64,000 nt of DNA from Dipylidium caninum (lineage: Eukaryota; Platyhelminthes; Cestoda; Cyclophyllidea; Dipylidiidae). The stretch covers positions 744,001 to 808,000 of the forward strand of contig QEYB01001312.1 in NCBI GenBank assembly GCA_017562135.1. Direction: 5' to 3'. Each line of letters begins with the position of its first letter. Position 1 is the first letter of the stretch. The translations under genes were made by a program, and so were the position numbers. The notes below the pieces were generated by a model that was given only the letters and a program-made list of their open reading frames with translations, was not told the DNA's origin and ran no database searches. Shown here in pieces: positions 27,001 through 39,600 of this stretch.

Positions 27001-28686
27001 GAGCAAGTTTCCAAATGCCAGTGGTTGCATTTTCCACTACCACTCGAAATGCGCTAAAGCATGGTAATTAAAAATCTAAATATCGAATGAAGGTCCAAAG
27101 AAGGCTCGGCTTTGCGATGATTAACAAAAATGTCAAGAATAGAAAATAGTTCGCTTTACACTCCTAAAACTAAAGTTTATCAAAAGGATGCCAAACGAAC
27201 GTCGTATTAATATCTAGTCATAAATATGAGCTCACACAAAATTTACCCAAGACATACCCTTAAATAAACGAAAAAAACTAAAAAGGGAAAGTTAGGGGTC
27301 AAAAAGTCTACGATAATTTGCCGATTACAAAAAACAGGTTCACATTACTCACAGCAATATAAAAAACACAATTCAAGAGGTACATCAATGTGAATGAATT
27401 CAATTAATCTCATTAGGACCTTTTGAGGAGGTAAACTTGAAGCGCTGTTTATTTTAACTATTCTAGAGAGAGCAAAATGTGTTCCAAGGTTGGGCCAACA
27501 ATTTAGGGCATTCGATGAGAATTCCGAGACGCTTTTGCAAATTATAACGAAGCAGATAAAAAGTCTAGCAAAATTCCTCAAATTCATACATAATACAGAA
27601 CAAAATGGGGGGCCAGACCCAAAAATTGCATGCAGCTATAGATGTCTGAGAATAAGTTTCATCACCAACTAACAAAGTGGGAGCTATTTCAAAAGTTCCA
27701 CATATTCTGAAAGGTATGAGGTAAAGTACCGATGTGAATGACTATAAGAACACATGAACTACTATGGAGGACAACAGCAGAGGTGCCTACTTTGAGAGCC
27801 TGGCGCTTGGTGACGTAGTTCTCAGAAGTAAGTAACGTAAGGTAGTACTTAAAGAATGTGTCGTAGTTTTTCATCAAAAAGTCGGCAACCTCGGATTTAT
27901 GCCGGGTTAAGAGGTCTCGGAGAGTAGCAAAAGCATCTGAGCTTATGTCAAATGCGGTGCCTTGAACGTGTCCAAACAACTCGTAGAAACCGGGGGAACC
28001 AAGTACCAGCTTCGTAATGTCTGCGTTTCGACAGGCATCCCTTAATATCTAAAAAAAACATAAACACAGACGTTTAACAGTATAAACCGAACATTTCAAG
28101 ATCGTTCTTTCGTGAAGAAGGCATTAAGCTTACAGCCCCAAAGTGAATGGCAGTATTAGGAGTATTGTAGCCCTTAAGTAGAGTATCCAATATCTCTGGA
28201 TGTTCACAAAGATAATGAACCATGGAATTGAAGGGCCGTGCGGGTTTGCGGAGAATATGGCCAAAGAGGTCAACTAGCTGTTTGCAGCTCTACGAAGAAA
28301 CTATGCGAATTTGCGTTATCACATACCTCGAATTCAATAGCATTAAGATGGGCAAGAATTAGCGGAACCATGTCTCGACTAACAATTTCTTGAGTCACTT
28401 CAGAAATTAAATCGTTAATCCGAGCTCGTTCAGTGTTAGAAGAATCAGTGTCTTTGTCCCTTCCAGAGGTACGAGCATCAGACCGATCAGCAAGAGCTTC
28501 CCTCAAGGAATTTAAAGCTTTGGCAATCTCTCCAACAGCCCTAGTTTTATCCTTTTCATTTTTATTGGCATTGTCGAGAATCTAAGGGTGAAGGGACTGA
28601 CATCTAGACGCGTAACTTACCAACAAATTATCATATATCACGCCAATTTGTTCTCGAGGCTGCTTATGTTTATTAAACATAGGCAT
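24082..28686 (-). CDS. CAB39: MO25 / CAB39 (calcium-binding protein 39), LKB1-STRAD scaffold
   Basis: Six exons: 28621-28686, 28327-28581, 28134-28289, 27791-28048, 25901-26044, 24082-24255; total 1053 nt, 350 residues (human about 341), all junctions in phase 0. The start is MPMFNKHKQ, like the family's MPFPFGKS; the frame is open further upstream, but that sequence does not resemble MO25. Highly conserved parts are [57 protein letters not shown] and the end [20 protein letters not shown]25 is an Armadillo-like helical scaffold that binds STRAD and stabilises active LKB1 (STK11) in the cytoplasm, and also activates GCK-family kinases (family knowledge). The segment after exon 2's start carries an acidic/basic insertion ([15 protein letters not shown]) where human MO25 has a loop. 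Confidence 0.96.
24256..25900 (-). other. MO25 last intron
   Basis: About 1.65 kb, A-rich on the plus strand (T-rich in the sense direction). No exon-like segment was found and no residues are missing from the MO25 alignment across it. Confidence 0.7.
26045..27790 (-). other. MO25 fourth intron
   Basis: About 1.75 kb, strongly AT-rich, bounded by a GTAGGC donor and a TTTTTTCGCAG acceptor in the sense direction. The conserved protein reads straight from RQALK into LLGELLLD, so nothing coding is missing. Confidence 0.7.
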
Positions 28687-30666
28687 ATTGACCAGTGCAC
28701 AGCTAAGAAACAAATATGTACACGAAACAAAAGGCCCGAACAAAATATCAGCTAGTAAAGTGCGCACGACGCCGCAACGCCACTGCAACCAGTACCCCGT
28801 TACGAACACTGTGCAAAGGCGCCGGGGCTGCGATTTACTAAAACTATTAAAACATGGAATGAAGATTAGTTCTAATTTGCGAACATGCAAAAGGACAGAA
28901 ATATGCTCTATAAAAAAAACTTATTAGCACACAACAGTGCATACAAAAGAGATGGCATGTGAAACCTGCCGATCAGATTACTGCGAAACGTAACACAGAC
29001 AGCTGAAGGCATTAATAAACTTCACCATGTAAATTATCCAAATTGCCTCGACTGTCCGCACACTATAATTTGCCCCAAAACTGTTGGATGGGAGACTTCC
29101 ATTCCGCATAACCGTTCTTCAAATACGATGAAGATTAACTTATTATAAATAATTATGCCATATTTTAGCGCTAATCAACCAGAACGACACAAACCCCAAG
29201 GTAAATTATAGCTTCGCAATTTCTATGTTGCCTTTGATGCTAAGTTTTATTCAAATTTTTTCTAAAAGTGTTATATGCTGCAAGATTTAGGACGGGTACC
29301 GAACTATACCTCCTCAAGTGAAATAAAAATCTACTACCTCATACAAAGCCCCTACAGGTATCACTCGGCTTGGTTTAAGCCACTGTAGAATTATCAAATA
29401 CTGAGATATTTTCTGCTCCGACCTCACTTCAATAGGGATCAGATTAGTCGCCTTTATTCTTTATCACAATTTAGTATTTGTCCGTGTTTCTCCCTATGAT
29501 ACCCACTAGGATTTTATAAGAAGTCGCCAGCCGTACTCCAAATTAACTCAAATACCTCTGTAAATACGGAGTACTGGCCTTCCACCGCACAAAAATAGAA
29601 TGTGTCCTTCCACCTATGCGCATAACATAAAACGTCCTAAATTACGAATTACAGGGTGGTGATTTTGGCAGTAAAAGTGACCGTATGGTAAAAGAACTTT
29701 TTCATGGCCAGGTAATAGCTCATATCCGCATTTTAGTTCTTGTGTCCTATATCAGTTGTGAACTCCAAATATTCATCGGCTTTTTGTTATATGGTGAGCG
29801 CTAATAATGCAGGCAATGCGCACAAAATGACATGTTTCCTACCTTACTTTGTTTGGAAACAATATGATATAACTAATTTGGCTTCAGGTTAGGGATATTA
29901 CGAATATGAAAAAACATGTGTCGGCATTAAATGTCAAAGTAACTTGAATGTTTCCAAATTTCCGTAGAATTTTATTAGTTTCATTACACATAATAAATTC
30001 CAATTTTAATGGTCTTGCGTACCGGGTCCCAATTTCAGTTTTTTTTCTGCAATTTATTGTTTTCTACTATTGAAGCACTTTTCTCATTGGTTATGCGTGG
30101 TAACTTTTCAAACTGGAGATACCTTTGAAATAGGTTATAGGGTTGCTCAATGGGACAAGCTCGCTCCTCGGGGGGTAAGCACTTTTTTCTTATCGTCTTT
30201 AGGTGCTCGACCATCGGAAGACCATACAGAGATATTTGAGTTGGGCAGGAATACTCCATCGGGCAAGTTGGTTTTGTTAATATACTTTTCTACTTCATGG
30301 TGTGCATTGGCTATTATCCTTACCTCTCGTACTAGATCGCGTCACTGCTTGGCCCGATCCGTTTTTAGACTTGTGGAATAACCTTAAGTTGACCTTTTAA
30401 ATAGATTCAATTTTGTGTTAACACCTACTTCGTAAAGATTGTTTTTTTTACGAATCTAGTAATTACACTTTAATTTTTTAGCAACTCATCCCTTAACCGG
30501 TAAACCTAGTTGGGCTAACTTGCTACTTACAATTGCTAACAAGGATTTACACCTTTTGCTATTTTTTCATTCACAATGACGCTATTATTTTCTAGCTGGT
30601 GAGGGCAACAAACGGGACAGAGGAATTTCACTTCCTACAAAAAATCGGTATTTTTTTTGTTCATAG
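28687..30666. promoter_or_regulatory. Divergent promoter region between MO25 and SLC44
   Basis: About 2 kb between the MO25 start codon (minus) and the first recognised SLC44 exon (plus). It should contain both promoters and the unresolved SLC44 first exon. The A/T bias of the plus strand changes within it. No specific core element could be assigned by eye. Confidence 0.4.
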
Positions 30667-33600
30667 ATTATTCCCCTATTGCATTACCATGAAGTTAAAG
30701 GTGAACACTCTTTCACTAGGTCATGTACGGATATCGTCTGCGGCATCCTCTTTATAGTTTGCATCTTTCTTCTAGTGTGCATTGCCGTATTCAGTGAGTT
30801 GTTGATATATCAACAATGGCCAATTTCAGGTTATATGTTGGGGGATTATCGTAGAATCGTCTTTCCCAAGGACTCACGAGGCGACGTTTGCGGATTAGAT
30901 TATCCGTATGTAATATGCCTTTTGCGCATGACTTTGTAACACCCTTTTAGCGTGACTATTTGGCTGGGACCACGGCATCAAGCTAATTGTTACTTTTGTT
31001 ATACGCCTCTTACCGGTGATATATGAGAGTCTCTGTTTTCAATTTCCAGTGATCAGAAATATCTCTTCTTCTTTGACATGTTTTCCTGTCTTGATCTACC
31101 GGAAGTTGTCCTTAAATTCGGATGTCCCACGAAGCAGGTATTTACTTCTAGTTTCGCTCCCCTGACATTTTGTTACTGAGCATTTTGGTTATAATTGAAC
31201 CTTCTTAATAAGTGTGATTTATTAACTTCCTCCATCCTGTAGTCTTTGTGAAATCTTTCTAAAATAAGTGTGTTACTCATAGGTCTGCGTTAGCAGCTGT
31301 CCAAATTACACGTGGACAGCGGCGGAAGGAAATACTTTCGAATCGCGATCTAAGATGATTTGCGAAGGTGGAGTCTCGGCAAATTCCGAGATATACAGTT
31401 CGAAAGTTAGTTCGTCCTTTTATCACTTTATTATTAATAAATTTCAGATCTTTTCACTAGTGGGATATACTTGATCTCTTACGTATTTGCGAATGGGATA
31501 TAGTTAAAATTAATATCTGACAGCCTTCTCACACGTAAACTCAAAGTGCTTTTGTTAATCTTGTCTTATTATTAAGGTCGCATAACCTTTTCTTCATCCA
31601 TTGGAAGTTTCCTAGCAGTAGTAAAATATTCATCGAGACCAGATTTTTTGAGGGAAAAGCCAAGACATTGACGATTAGTTAACATAAATTTCAAAACATC
31701 GGTCTTTTCTTCGGTCACCTCACTTGTAGTAAATTTTCATGTTGACTACAACTAATTTCTTTAGAGGTGCTCTACAATTTTTGCTTCTTATTAGGTACTA
31801 ATGGTTACTTCTTTAGTTGCGTCACATTCTATTGGCGTTTGTCTAAACCAGCTGGTTGACCACTTCCAATGATATAAAGTAAATCCGTTGTTTCGGGCAG
31901 TTTATTTTAATAAATTCGGTCACTTTCGGTAGTTCGGCATTTTATTTGTTAATTTGGTTCGCACTTATTAAAGTATATTACAATGGTTTCATAGTTTATC
32001 ACTGTGTTTTTGTTTTTAGTCTATCAATGATCTAATCAGAAGGGGGATTTGCGCTCCTAATATTTCACCCACGGAAAAATGTAAGTCTGCCTGCCTTTAT
32101 CATCGCTTGCTATAGGTGCACTATTCTTACTATAATTTTAATTTGTACAAACTCCTTTTCGGGAATTTTATTACGGTTATCGCATTTGAATTAACGTCCT
32201 ACTTCTTAGGATTTATTGAAATGCACAGTTTTTACTGGCCTTACCCCATGAAAACACCATTGAAATTGCGTCATTGGGATCTTATTCCTCAGAGGTTAAA
32301 TCGAGCTTATTAAGTGGATACTTTGCTGGCATTTTCTATCCTTTCATTGTGATACTGTGTTCGCCAAATGCTAGTAAACACATGAGCTAGCGGCATGCAA
32401 GTGCTCCCTCAAACGGTGTGCTTCTTTACACCAACTGGCCAATTTGCTACACCGACACTTTTGATTTATTCCACTACTGCTTCCTCAAAAACTGATATAT
32501 TAAGTTGCTATCTTCGTAAATGTGCGCGGTGGTTTGGGCCAGAATATACGGTATCTGCACCGGTCTCTTGATATATAGAAATAAGCCTGTCTGTTGTTTA
32601 TGCTAATTAGCACATTGGGTTAGTATCCGCAAATTCATCTTGCCCTCTTTTGACCTATCGGTATAGTTTAATGGGCAATCAAATAGATACCCCTTGAGTT
32701 TCTTGTCGTTGGAGATTATTTTTTGGGAAACGTATTTTCTATGGGATACTTGATTTCCACTTTACTATAGCAATTAGATAAATGACAGTTCCTCCCTTTG
32801 GTTAGAAGCTTAACAAAGATAAGTACTTGTTTTCCAAACTATGCATTGTGAGAGCAGTAAATTTTGATGTGATCGTAATTAGAGGCAATTTCGCTCGACT
32901 AGTGATTTGTGCATGACCAAAATCGCCTATTATCGCGTGTGTTGCTGGTGCGGCATCAGTATCCTGCCTGGCGCTGTCGAGTATCGGAGTCTGACGGAGG
33001 GTTCATGGATTAAAGTATCTCAAGCCTATGTGACGGGAACGACGTCAAACTTGCAGACAAAATACTGCTTTAGCGCATAAGGATTTTATTTATTAAAAAA
33101 AATACTATTAAACTGTAATACTGTCGCTAAACTTCAATTATCTGTCTGTAACTCATGATTATTTTTGCTGACATCATGGATGTTACCGACGATATCACAC
33201 TCCGTGGTTACATTGACTGCCGTTTTAGGGTCGACGAATTTTCTTTTGGCTTTTTGCTTCGGACACGCGCCTTCTATCCAGTCTTGTCTCGTTACGTTTG
33301 GCTAAGACATCGTAATTCAAAAGAACAGAGAACGACTATTGAACGTGTGCGTCCAAATACGTGCGTTGGGGGATGAATATTCCCACCTATGAAGGCTTCA
33401 AGTTAACCTCGAACTTGGTTGCATGGTTTCCTGTCTACGATAGGCCTCTGGCCCGACAAATTTTGTTGATGCTTAGCTAGCCGACTTAAACGTGCACCAG
33501 ACACGTGTTCATTTATCACTTGTGCTGCTATCCTAAAAGCTTCCCAGCCCACGTCCTCGGCGGTCATCTTTGTGACCATTTGGTCCGAAGTCATAAAATA

Positions 33601-36600
33601 TATGAATGATCCTTTAGGTCTCTTCGATTGGTCCATTAAAAATGTCCTTTGAATTACCAAGTTTTACCAATGACTTCTCGCTTTTCTTATCCTGAGGAAT
33701 TTTTAACAGCGCTCTCTATATACTTAGTTGGGGAACTGAAAAAAAACTTTAATGAAGCTTCTACAAGCTAAACCTTGAATGATTTTTCTTCAGTCGAAGA
33801 CAGTATGGGTGCGGCGCCACTGTCCTCTCCCATCTCCAACCATAACTGTTCATTTGATGAATTCCATCCGTGGTGCGCGAAGAATTTAACTATTTGACGG
33901 TTTTTGGAAAGCATGTCGGATTATCTTTATAATTCTTGAGGTTCCCTGTTTCTTTTTGTAAAACCGAGAGTATTTGCTTTCCGGAATTAGTGAAAACTAC
34001 TCATTTTCCCTACACGCTATCCCTGTACTAGTCAACTTTCATCTCACCGAAGTATTTGGTGCAGAAGTGTTTGAGGCACTCTATTGGTAACTACATCGAA
34101 TGTTTATGATCTCTGAAATCATATTTGTTGCCCTCTTTTGATGAGACTCTTTTTGGCCTTTTACATGATGCTTTCGGTTTCTAGCTTCCTTTTAGTCACG
34201 GCTTAACTTTCCACCAATTCACATCAATTAAAAGTTATTCACCAACGTCCATAGTTGGTAGTCTCAGCATACAAGTCTTAAGAAGTCAACAAAACTTACA
34301 TTAAGCTTCCGAATTTATAATTTTTTTGGAATATATTGCTATGCCTACATAGCTTGACTTTAAATTGTGGGGAATGTTCTACGAAGAATATGACAAGGTA
34401 GGGTTTGCAATTGTTGAATGAACTTCGCCGTATGAACTGGACTGGCAAGCATTTTTTGAGAGGTTATCACGGCTTTTGCAAACGTGGACTCCCAAAACCT
34501 CCAGCTATTTCATGTGATTACTTAGAATAACTTTTTCCTCACAGCCACCAGACTTAGTTGAATACGTTTCAAATAACTTTTTATTAGTTGCTATGTGGCC
34601 AGTGATGTGCTCCACTTACGAATTGACTCAAACTGCGCATAGGATTTAAGTATTTAAAGCAATTCTGCCGCTTCTAATGGCGGACCACTTGAAAGTGGCG
34701 AAAGAAATGAAATTCTTCGTTCCTTTTCTTGTAAATGAGGAAGTAGATGCTTCTGCTAGAAGCCACTATAGGTGATTAACGGGACAGAAAACTCCGTGAT
34801 GGTAAGAGTTTAGTGTTGAAACGACTGGCTTGCACTCATATCATCCATTGTTCAAATCCAGATTTCTAAAGGATATGCTTGATAATTTCTTCAGAATTGG
34901 TTGAAACTAGTAGTTTGGAAGGGAAAAGTCTCTAGTAAAGGACTTAGAATTTACCGTTTTGATGGACCAACTTTCGTGGGTGTTACGGGATCTAAAGGGA
35001 ATGAAGAGCTCTACTATTCATAGGCGGCTTTCACTTTTAACAAATTAATCCATTTTCCTCTCTTCTACCGTTCATCAGTTTTCCGTCGCTGTGTTCCCAC
35101 CGGCCTTTTACCAGCATTCGAGCAACGCTATCGGGCCGTCATGGACAAACCTGAAGAGAAACCCCCACCGAGGTATATTTTTCCTCGCTTTTATATCACA
35201 ATTGAGCCCTTTTTTGATATTGGGATCGTGTTTCTAGCCCTAGTCTTTGTGTGGCCCTAATGGGCAAATGAACCCTATCCAAAAGAATAGCTAATTGTAC
35301 TTTTATCCATTGTGCAGGCCCTACCCAAATCGTCGTAGGTAAAATATTGCTTTGTACTTGTTGCTAGTCCTGTTTCTGTTCAAACCTATTGGTACTAGGC
35401 CATCCTATTCCATATTGCACTTTCCCGCTCGTTACACCTTTTTCCTACTGCTTTCCTTAGCGCAACGGGTAAGAAGCACACCCACTGCAGTTATTCGTTT
35501 TCATAGCCTATTAAAATATTTTTTTTAACAGTTTACCATCACTAGTTCTCGGGACTCGGACTGTTGTCACACGGATGATTGAGGATTTAGTTTGGTCATG
35601 GAAAGTGATTTTGACGTGAGTCTCAGCCTATACTTTTGATTATTTTGCCACACGGATTCAAGTCTTAAACGATATCTCTGTCAGTCTCTTTTCTATTGGT
35701 GTAATTCCGTTACGATAACATCAATTTATTGCATATTTTTGTTGCTGTACTGTCTTTCTGTAAAGGTCCGGCCATGCCGTTGAGGCGCTAAGTGCGTTTT
35801 CCAGTGCGAGATTGTGACGAAAAGTCGAGAGTATTAAATGCAGAACCAATTGGACTGTCCCAAGGTGGTCCACAATAAGTTTTGCTATAGTTTGCCGCTT
35901 GTCGTTGAGTAAATCTTCAACTCTTCAATTTGGCGAACATAAGCGGAGGCAATAGCCATTGACTCTGTTTCTCACCTGTACTTTTTTGCAATCACCCCTC
36001 TGGTGTACTAGCATCTGAAACACTTTTACATAGCAGTGATTTTATTAAGATAGGATGAAGCTAAGCGCCGACTCTTGCTTCCTACTTCCCCTTGGATCAT
36101 CTCCGTATAGAGCCATACAGGGTCTGTTTCAGGCAGTCGGGACCACCATCGCTGGGAGTTTGGCAGCCGCCTTGGCGAACCTTGTGATGCGCCTACTGAC
36201 TAAGCTCTTTGTGTTTATACGTTTAGGGTCATAATGGGTATAACATGATCTCCTAGCTCCTTTACTAGCACTATCTAACTTCACTTAACGATGCTGAGGT
36301 TGTCGGTAATGATTCCGTTTTCATTAAGCATTTAATCTCATCTCCGTTACTCTCATTCCTCTCCGCTATTATTTGCCCTCTTTAAAGATAAGTGCAAATG
36401 GGATAGGGTAGTTCTGACTGTTTTATTCTAATTTTATTCTGGTTTAGTATTCTGAACGGTACGTAGCTGCAGAAGTGAGTGAAGTGAGATGGAACGGTAG
36501 CGGATTGTCTCTGCACTAGCACATAACCCTTGGTTGTGTTGTATCGACCACCACTCTGTGGTCCTCAATCCCTTTTGTACACAAAATTCGAAACAGTGAG

Positions 36601-39600
36601 GCCAATAGTAAACTGATTTTTCTATTACGGCAGTAAATATATTCCGTTCATACCTCACTGGAAATGGCATCAACTTGGACAGTTTTATCTTTTGCTATTT
36701 CTCTGCCGCACTCCATGGTGTCAATGGGTCTCGGTAAACAATTCCGTCTCCTTTGTTGGCACTAGGGATAAACATTCCTTGACTTACCCTATAAGAGCTA
36801 GGGTCTGTGATGTGTCTTTATACGACTCATCGTCAAAGTCACCAGAAGCACTTGAGTTGTTTAACTTCTTTCACATTCGCACCGTTTTAGGGGCGCCTAG
36901 TCTTGGAAGATTTTCACACATTTTTTAATGGCAGTTAATATTAGTTAAAAATAACAAGATAGCAAAACCGCGTGAAACATAAAAAGACGGTAAAGCAGAC
37001 CAAAACGTGGAAAGTCAAAGGCGGCTTGGTATTTGACACGTGCTCTGTAAACAATGCCCTCGGACAAAGCCGTCTGCAGGTGACAACACGTCATTGTTAC
37101 GAACTACTCCGATAGGCGCACAAAGCGATTTTTGTAATTGGAGAGAAGGGATGATCTAAGTCGAGGCGGAGGAAAAATGAGTTACTGTTCAATTTATGCC
37201 TTCGATTGTGAAATCTCCTTTATCAGACGACCATTTAATTTTGGAATATTTAAGATATTTTTAGTGATACACCGTGGGATTATGGCGTTTGGAGATGTAT
37301 CCTTGGTTCTGTAGAGCCTTCAAACACGAAATGAAAAGTAGACATCGACAGTAACACTCGGCGTGGTTGTGACATTAATTGACTCCGATACAATAATGCT
37401 ACAATACCATGGAACAGTAGCATTGACTTGCAATTATTCTTGTTCAGAATTTGCCGCGCGGTCAATCTGTCAACACTAGACTTGTTTTTTAGGCCATCTC
37501 CATTTTTCCAAATGAATGAGTTTGGCTGAGAAAGACGTTACCGCTTTTTCCATTCCTTTCACATTGAGGGATGTCACCGAGTTGGCACAACTACGTTCAT
37601 ACAATAATATCTCGGCCTTTATACTTGTAAATTCAAAGCTGGGCGCTCACTTAGACGGTGTTATCCATACCTTTTGTGAGGTTAAGTCAAGATTTGTTCC
37701 CAGAAATGGCTTGAAGACGTTGTTCACCTACATAATTCCTAATGTATGTCACGTCAAGATTTAAGCACCTATGGGGAAATTGATGATGAATATCATTTTA
37801 GCGAATAGTGGATTATAGCTGCAGTAATATTACAAGTCTCGCTAGTAGGTTTCAGTCTTATCATCCAGTAAATCGACTTCACTGCTCTGATTGTTCTTCG
37901 GAGTACTGCAGAAACTCGAATTCCCTGTCCCCACAGCAGTACAAATTAGCTTTATCTGGGAGAGAAGCAAGGATTTTTTTAAGGAATTAAGAATCAATGA
38001 AATGAGTACCATTTACTTAAGTGAGAAACTAAGAACTCGCGTGTTATGAAGCCCCTCGTTTAGCTGGGTGCAAGTTGGCGCTGCCTGCTACCGAATGAAG
38101 GTTGGAGGAGGAATACGCGCTAAATCGCAAGATTCAGAAACTATGTAACCCCTTATTTCCTCTTCTAGGTGTATTCTACTGGCAGCATTCGTCTCCTTCG
38201 TGTGGATTCTTCTCATGAGGTTTTGCACCCTCATTATGATCTATCTCACTCTCCTGCTCTTTGTTGCTGGTTTTGGCGTTGGTAAGTTATATAATACACC
38301 TTTCCAGTCATTTAATTTTGCCCCCATGTTGTGACCGTAAAGAAGGCCGGGGCGTTGACCTAGTCGAGCTTGGCAATGGGTAGGAGAAGCTATGCTTTGC
38401 CCTTACCTCATGGCCCCTAACGTCCGCAAGACTCGGAACGATCGATTTACCCTCCGAAATTACAATTTTATGCATCAACAGAAGTGCTTTATTTTTTTCC
38501 GGAAGTTTAGTCTGTTGTTCCCATCCACGTATTACTTCCCTACTTTACTTGCCTTCTTCGTTGCTGTTGTCTGCGCCCCATGAGAAGTGAGAAAGGGCTG
38601 GAAAGGCTTGAGACGATGGCAAGATAAAGGCGGGTCCTTTCGTTTAAAAATTACCAAATCGAGGTGTAAAGATTAGTTTTCCCTTTTGTGTATGTGTGAC
38701 TTAAGGCTTACGCATATTTCAGTCTTCTAACATTTTTCCATTGATTTATTTGTATTTAGTACTTTCATTAGATATGTCCACATACGGCTCGGAAGTAGAG
38801 GGGGGGGGAGGGGGGCTTTGTCATTTGTAGCCTTTTTTGTGACGTAAGGCTAAATACCGAATCTTTTTGGAATATAGCTGCCGCGTTCTGTTTCTGGCGC
38901 TACGTGGAAACTAAGAGGATCAGTGCGAAACCGCCACCCTTCTTCTTCACAATCGACTTAACATACTATTTCCACTACTCTACTACCTGGCTTGTTCTAG
39001 GTGGGTTATGTTTGTCGCATAGAAAACAAATCGATTAATTATTGTTTGATGTCTTTAATTCTCTTACAATTTTCTGTTATTGACAGGCATAGTCTCCGTA
39101 CTGATTCTACTTCTCGTTCTAATAATAATAATATACCTTCGTAAGAAGATTGCCTTGGCAACTTGTGTCATCTCCGAAGCAAGCAAGCAAGTTTAAATAG
39201 GTTTTTTCGTCGGAAGTGCGTTCTTTTTAAAGTCTGTTGGAGGTCATAGGTGAAACAGTTCTACTCAGGCTCCTTAAGTAAGCGGTATTTGTGCGCACTT
39301 TTCAGAGCGATGGGATATTTATCCGTCACTCTCTTCTGGCCCATCTTCACTTTCCTCTTGATTACTGGTGTGATTGCACTGTGGCTTTTTGTGGATCTTA
39401 ACCTACGGAGCATTGCGATTTCTGAAGGTGTCCACTTTGCCAATTCAACTTCTGAACCGAGGGAGAAATACTCCAAGGATTGGGGTAGTTGGGCCCTAGG
39501 CAGTGCTTCGAAATGCGATCCTACCGTAAGTTGAGTCTGTTTGTTCCCACCAACGTTTTATCCATTTCTTTAACTCACTTTACCTTCCCTAACTCGATAG

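Noticed and set aside
30070..30381. Candidate first exon of SLC44 in the 103-codon plus frame
   Set aside because: No resemblance to the CTL N-terminus and no donor that joins in phase to the exon at 30667; the true first exon stays unresolved.
33403..33660. Minus-strand frame of 85 codons inside an SLC44 intron
   Set aside because: It has a more protein-like composition than its neighbours, but I recognise no family and see no linked exons, so a nested gene or transposon fragment cannot be supported.
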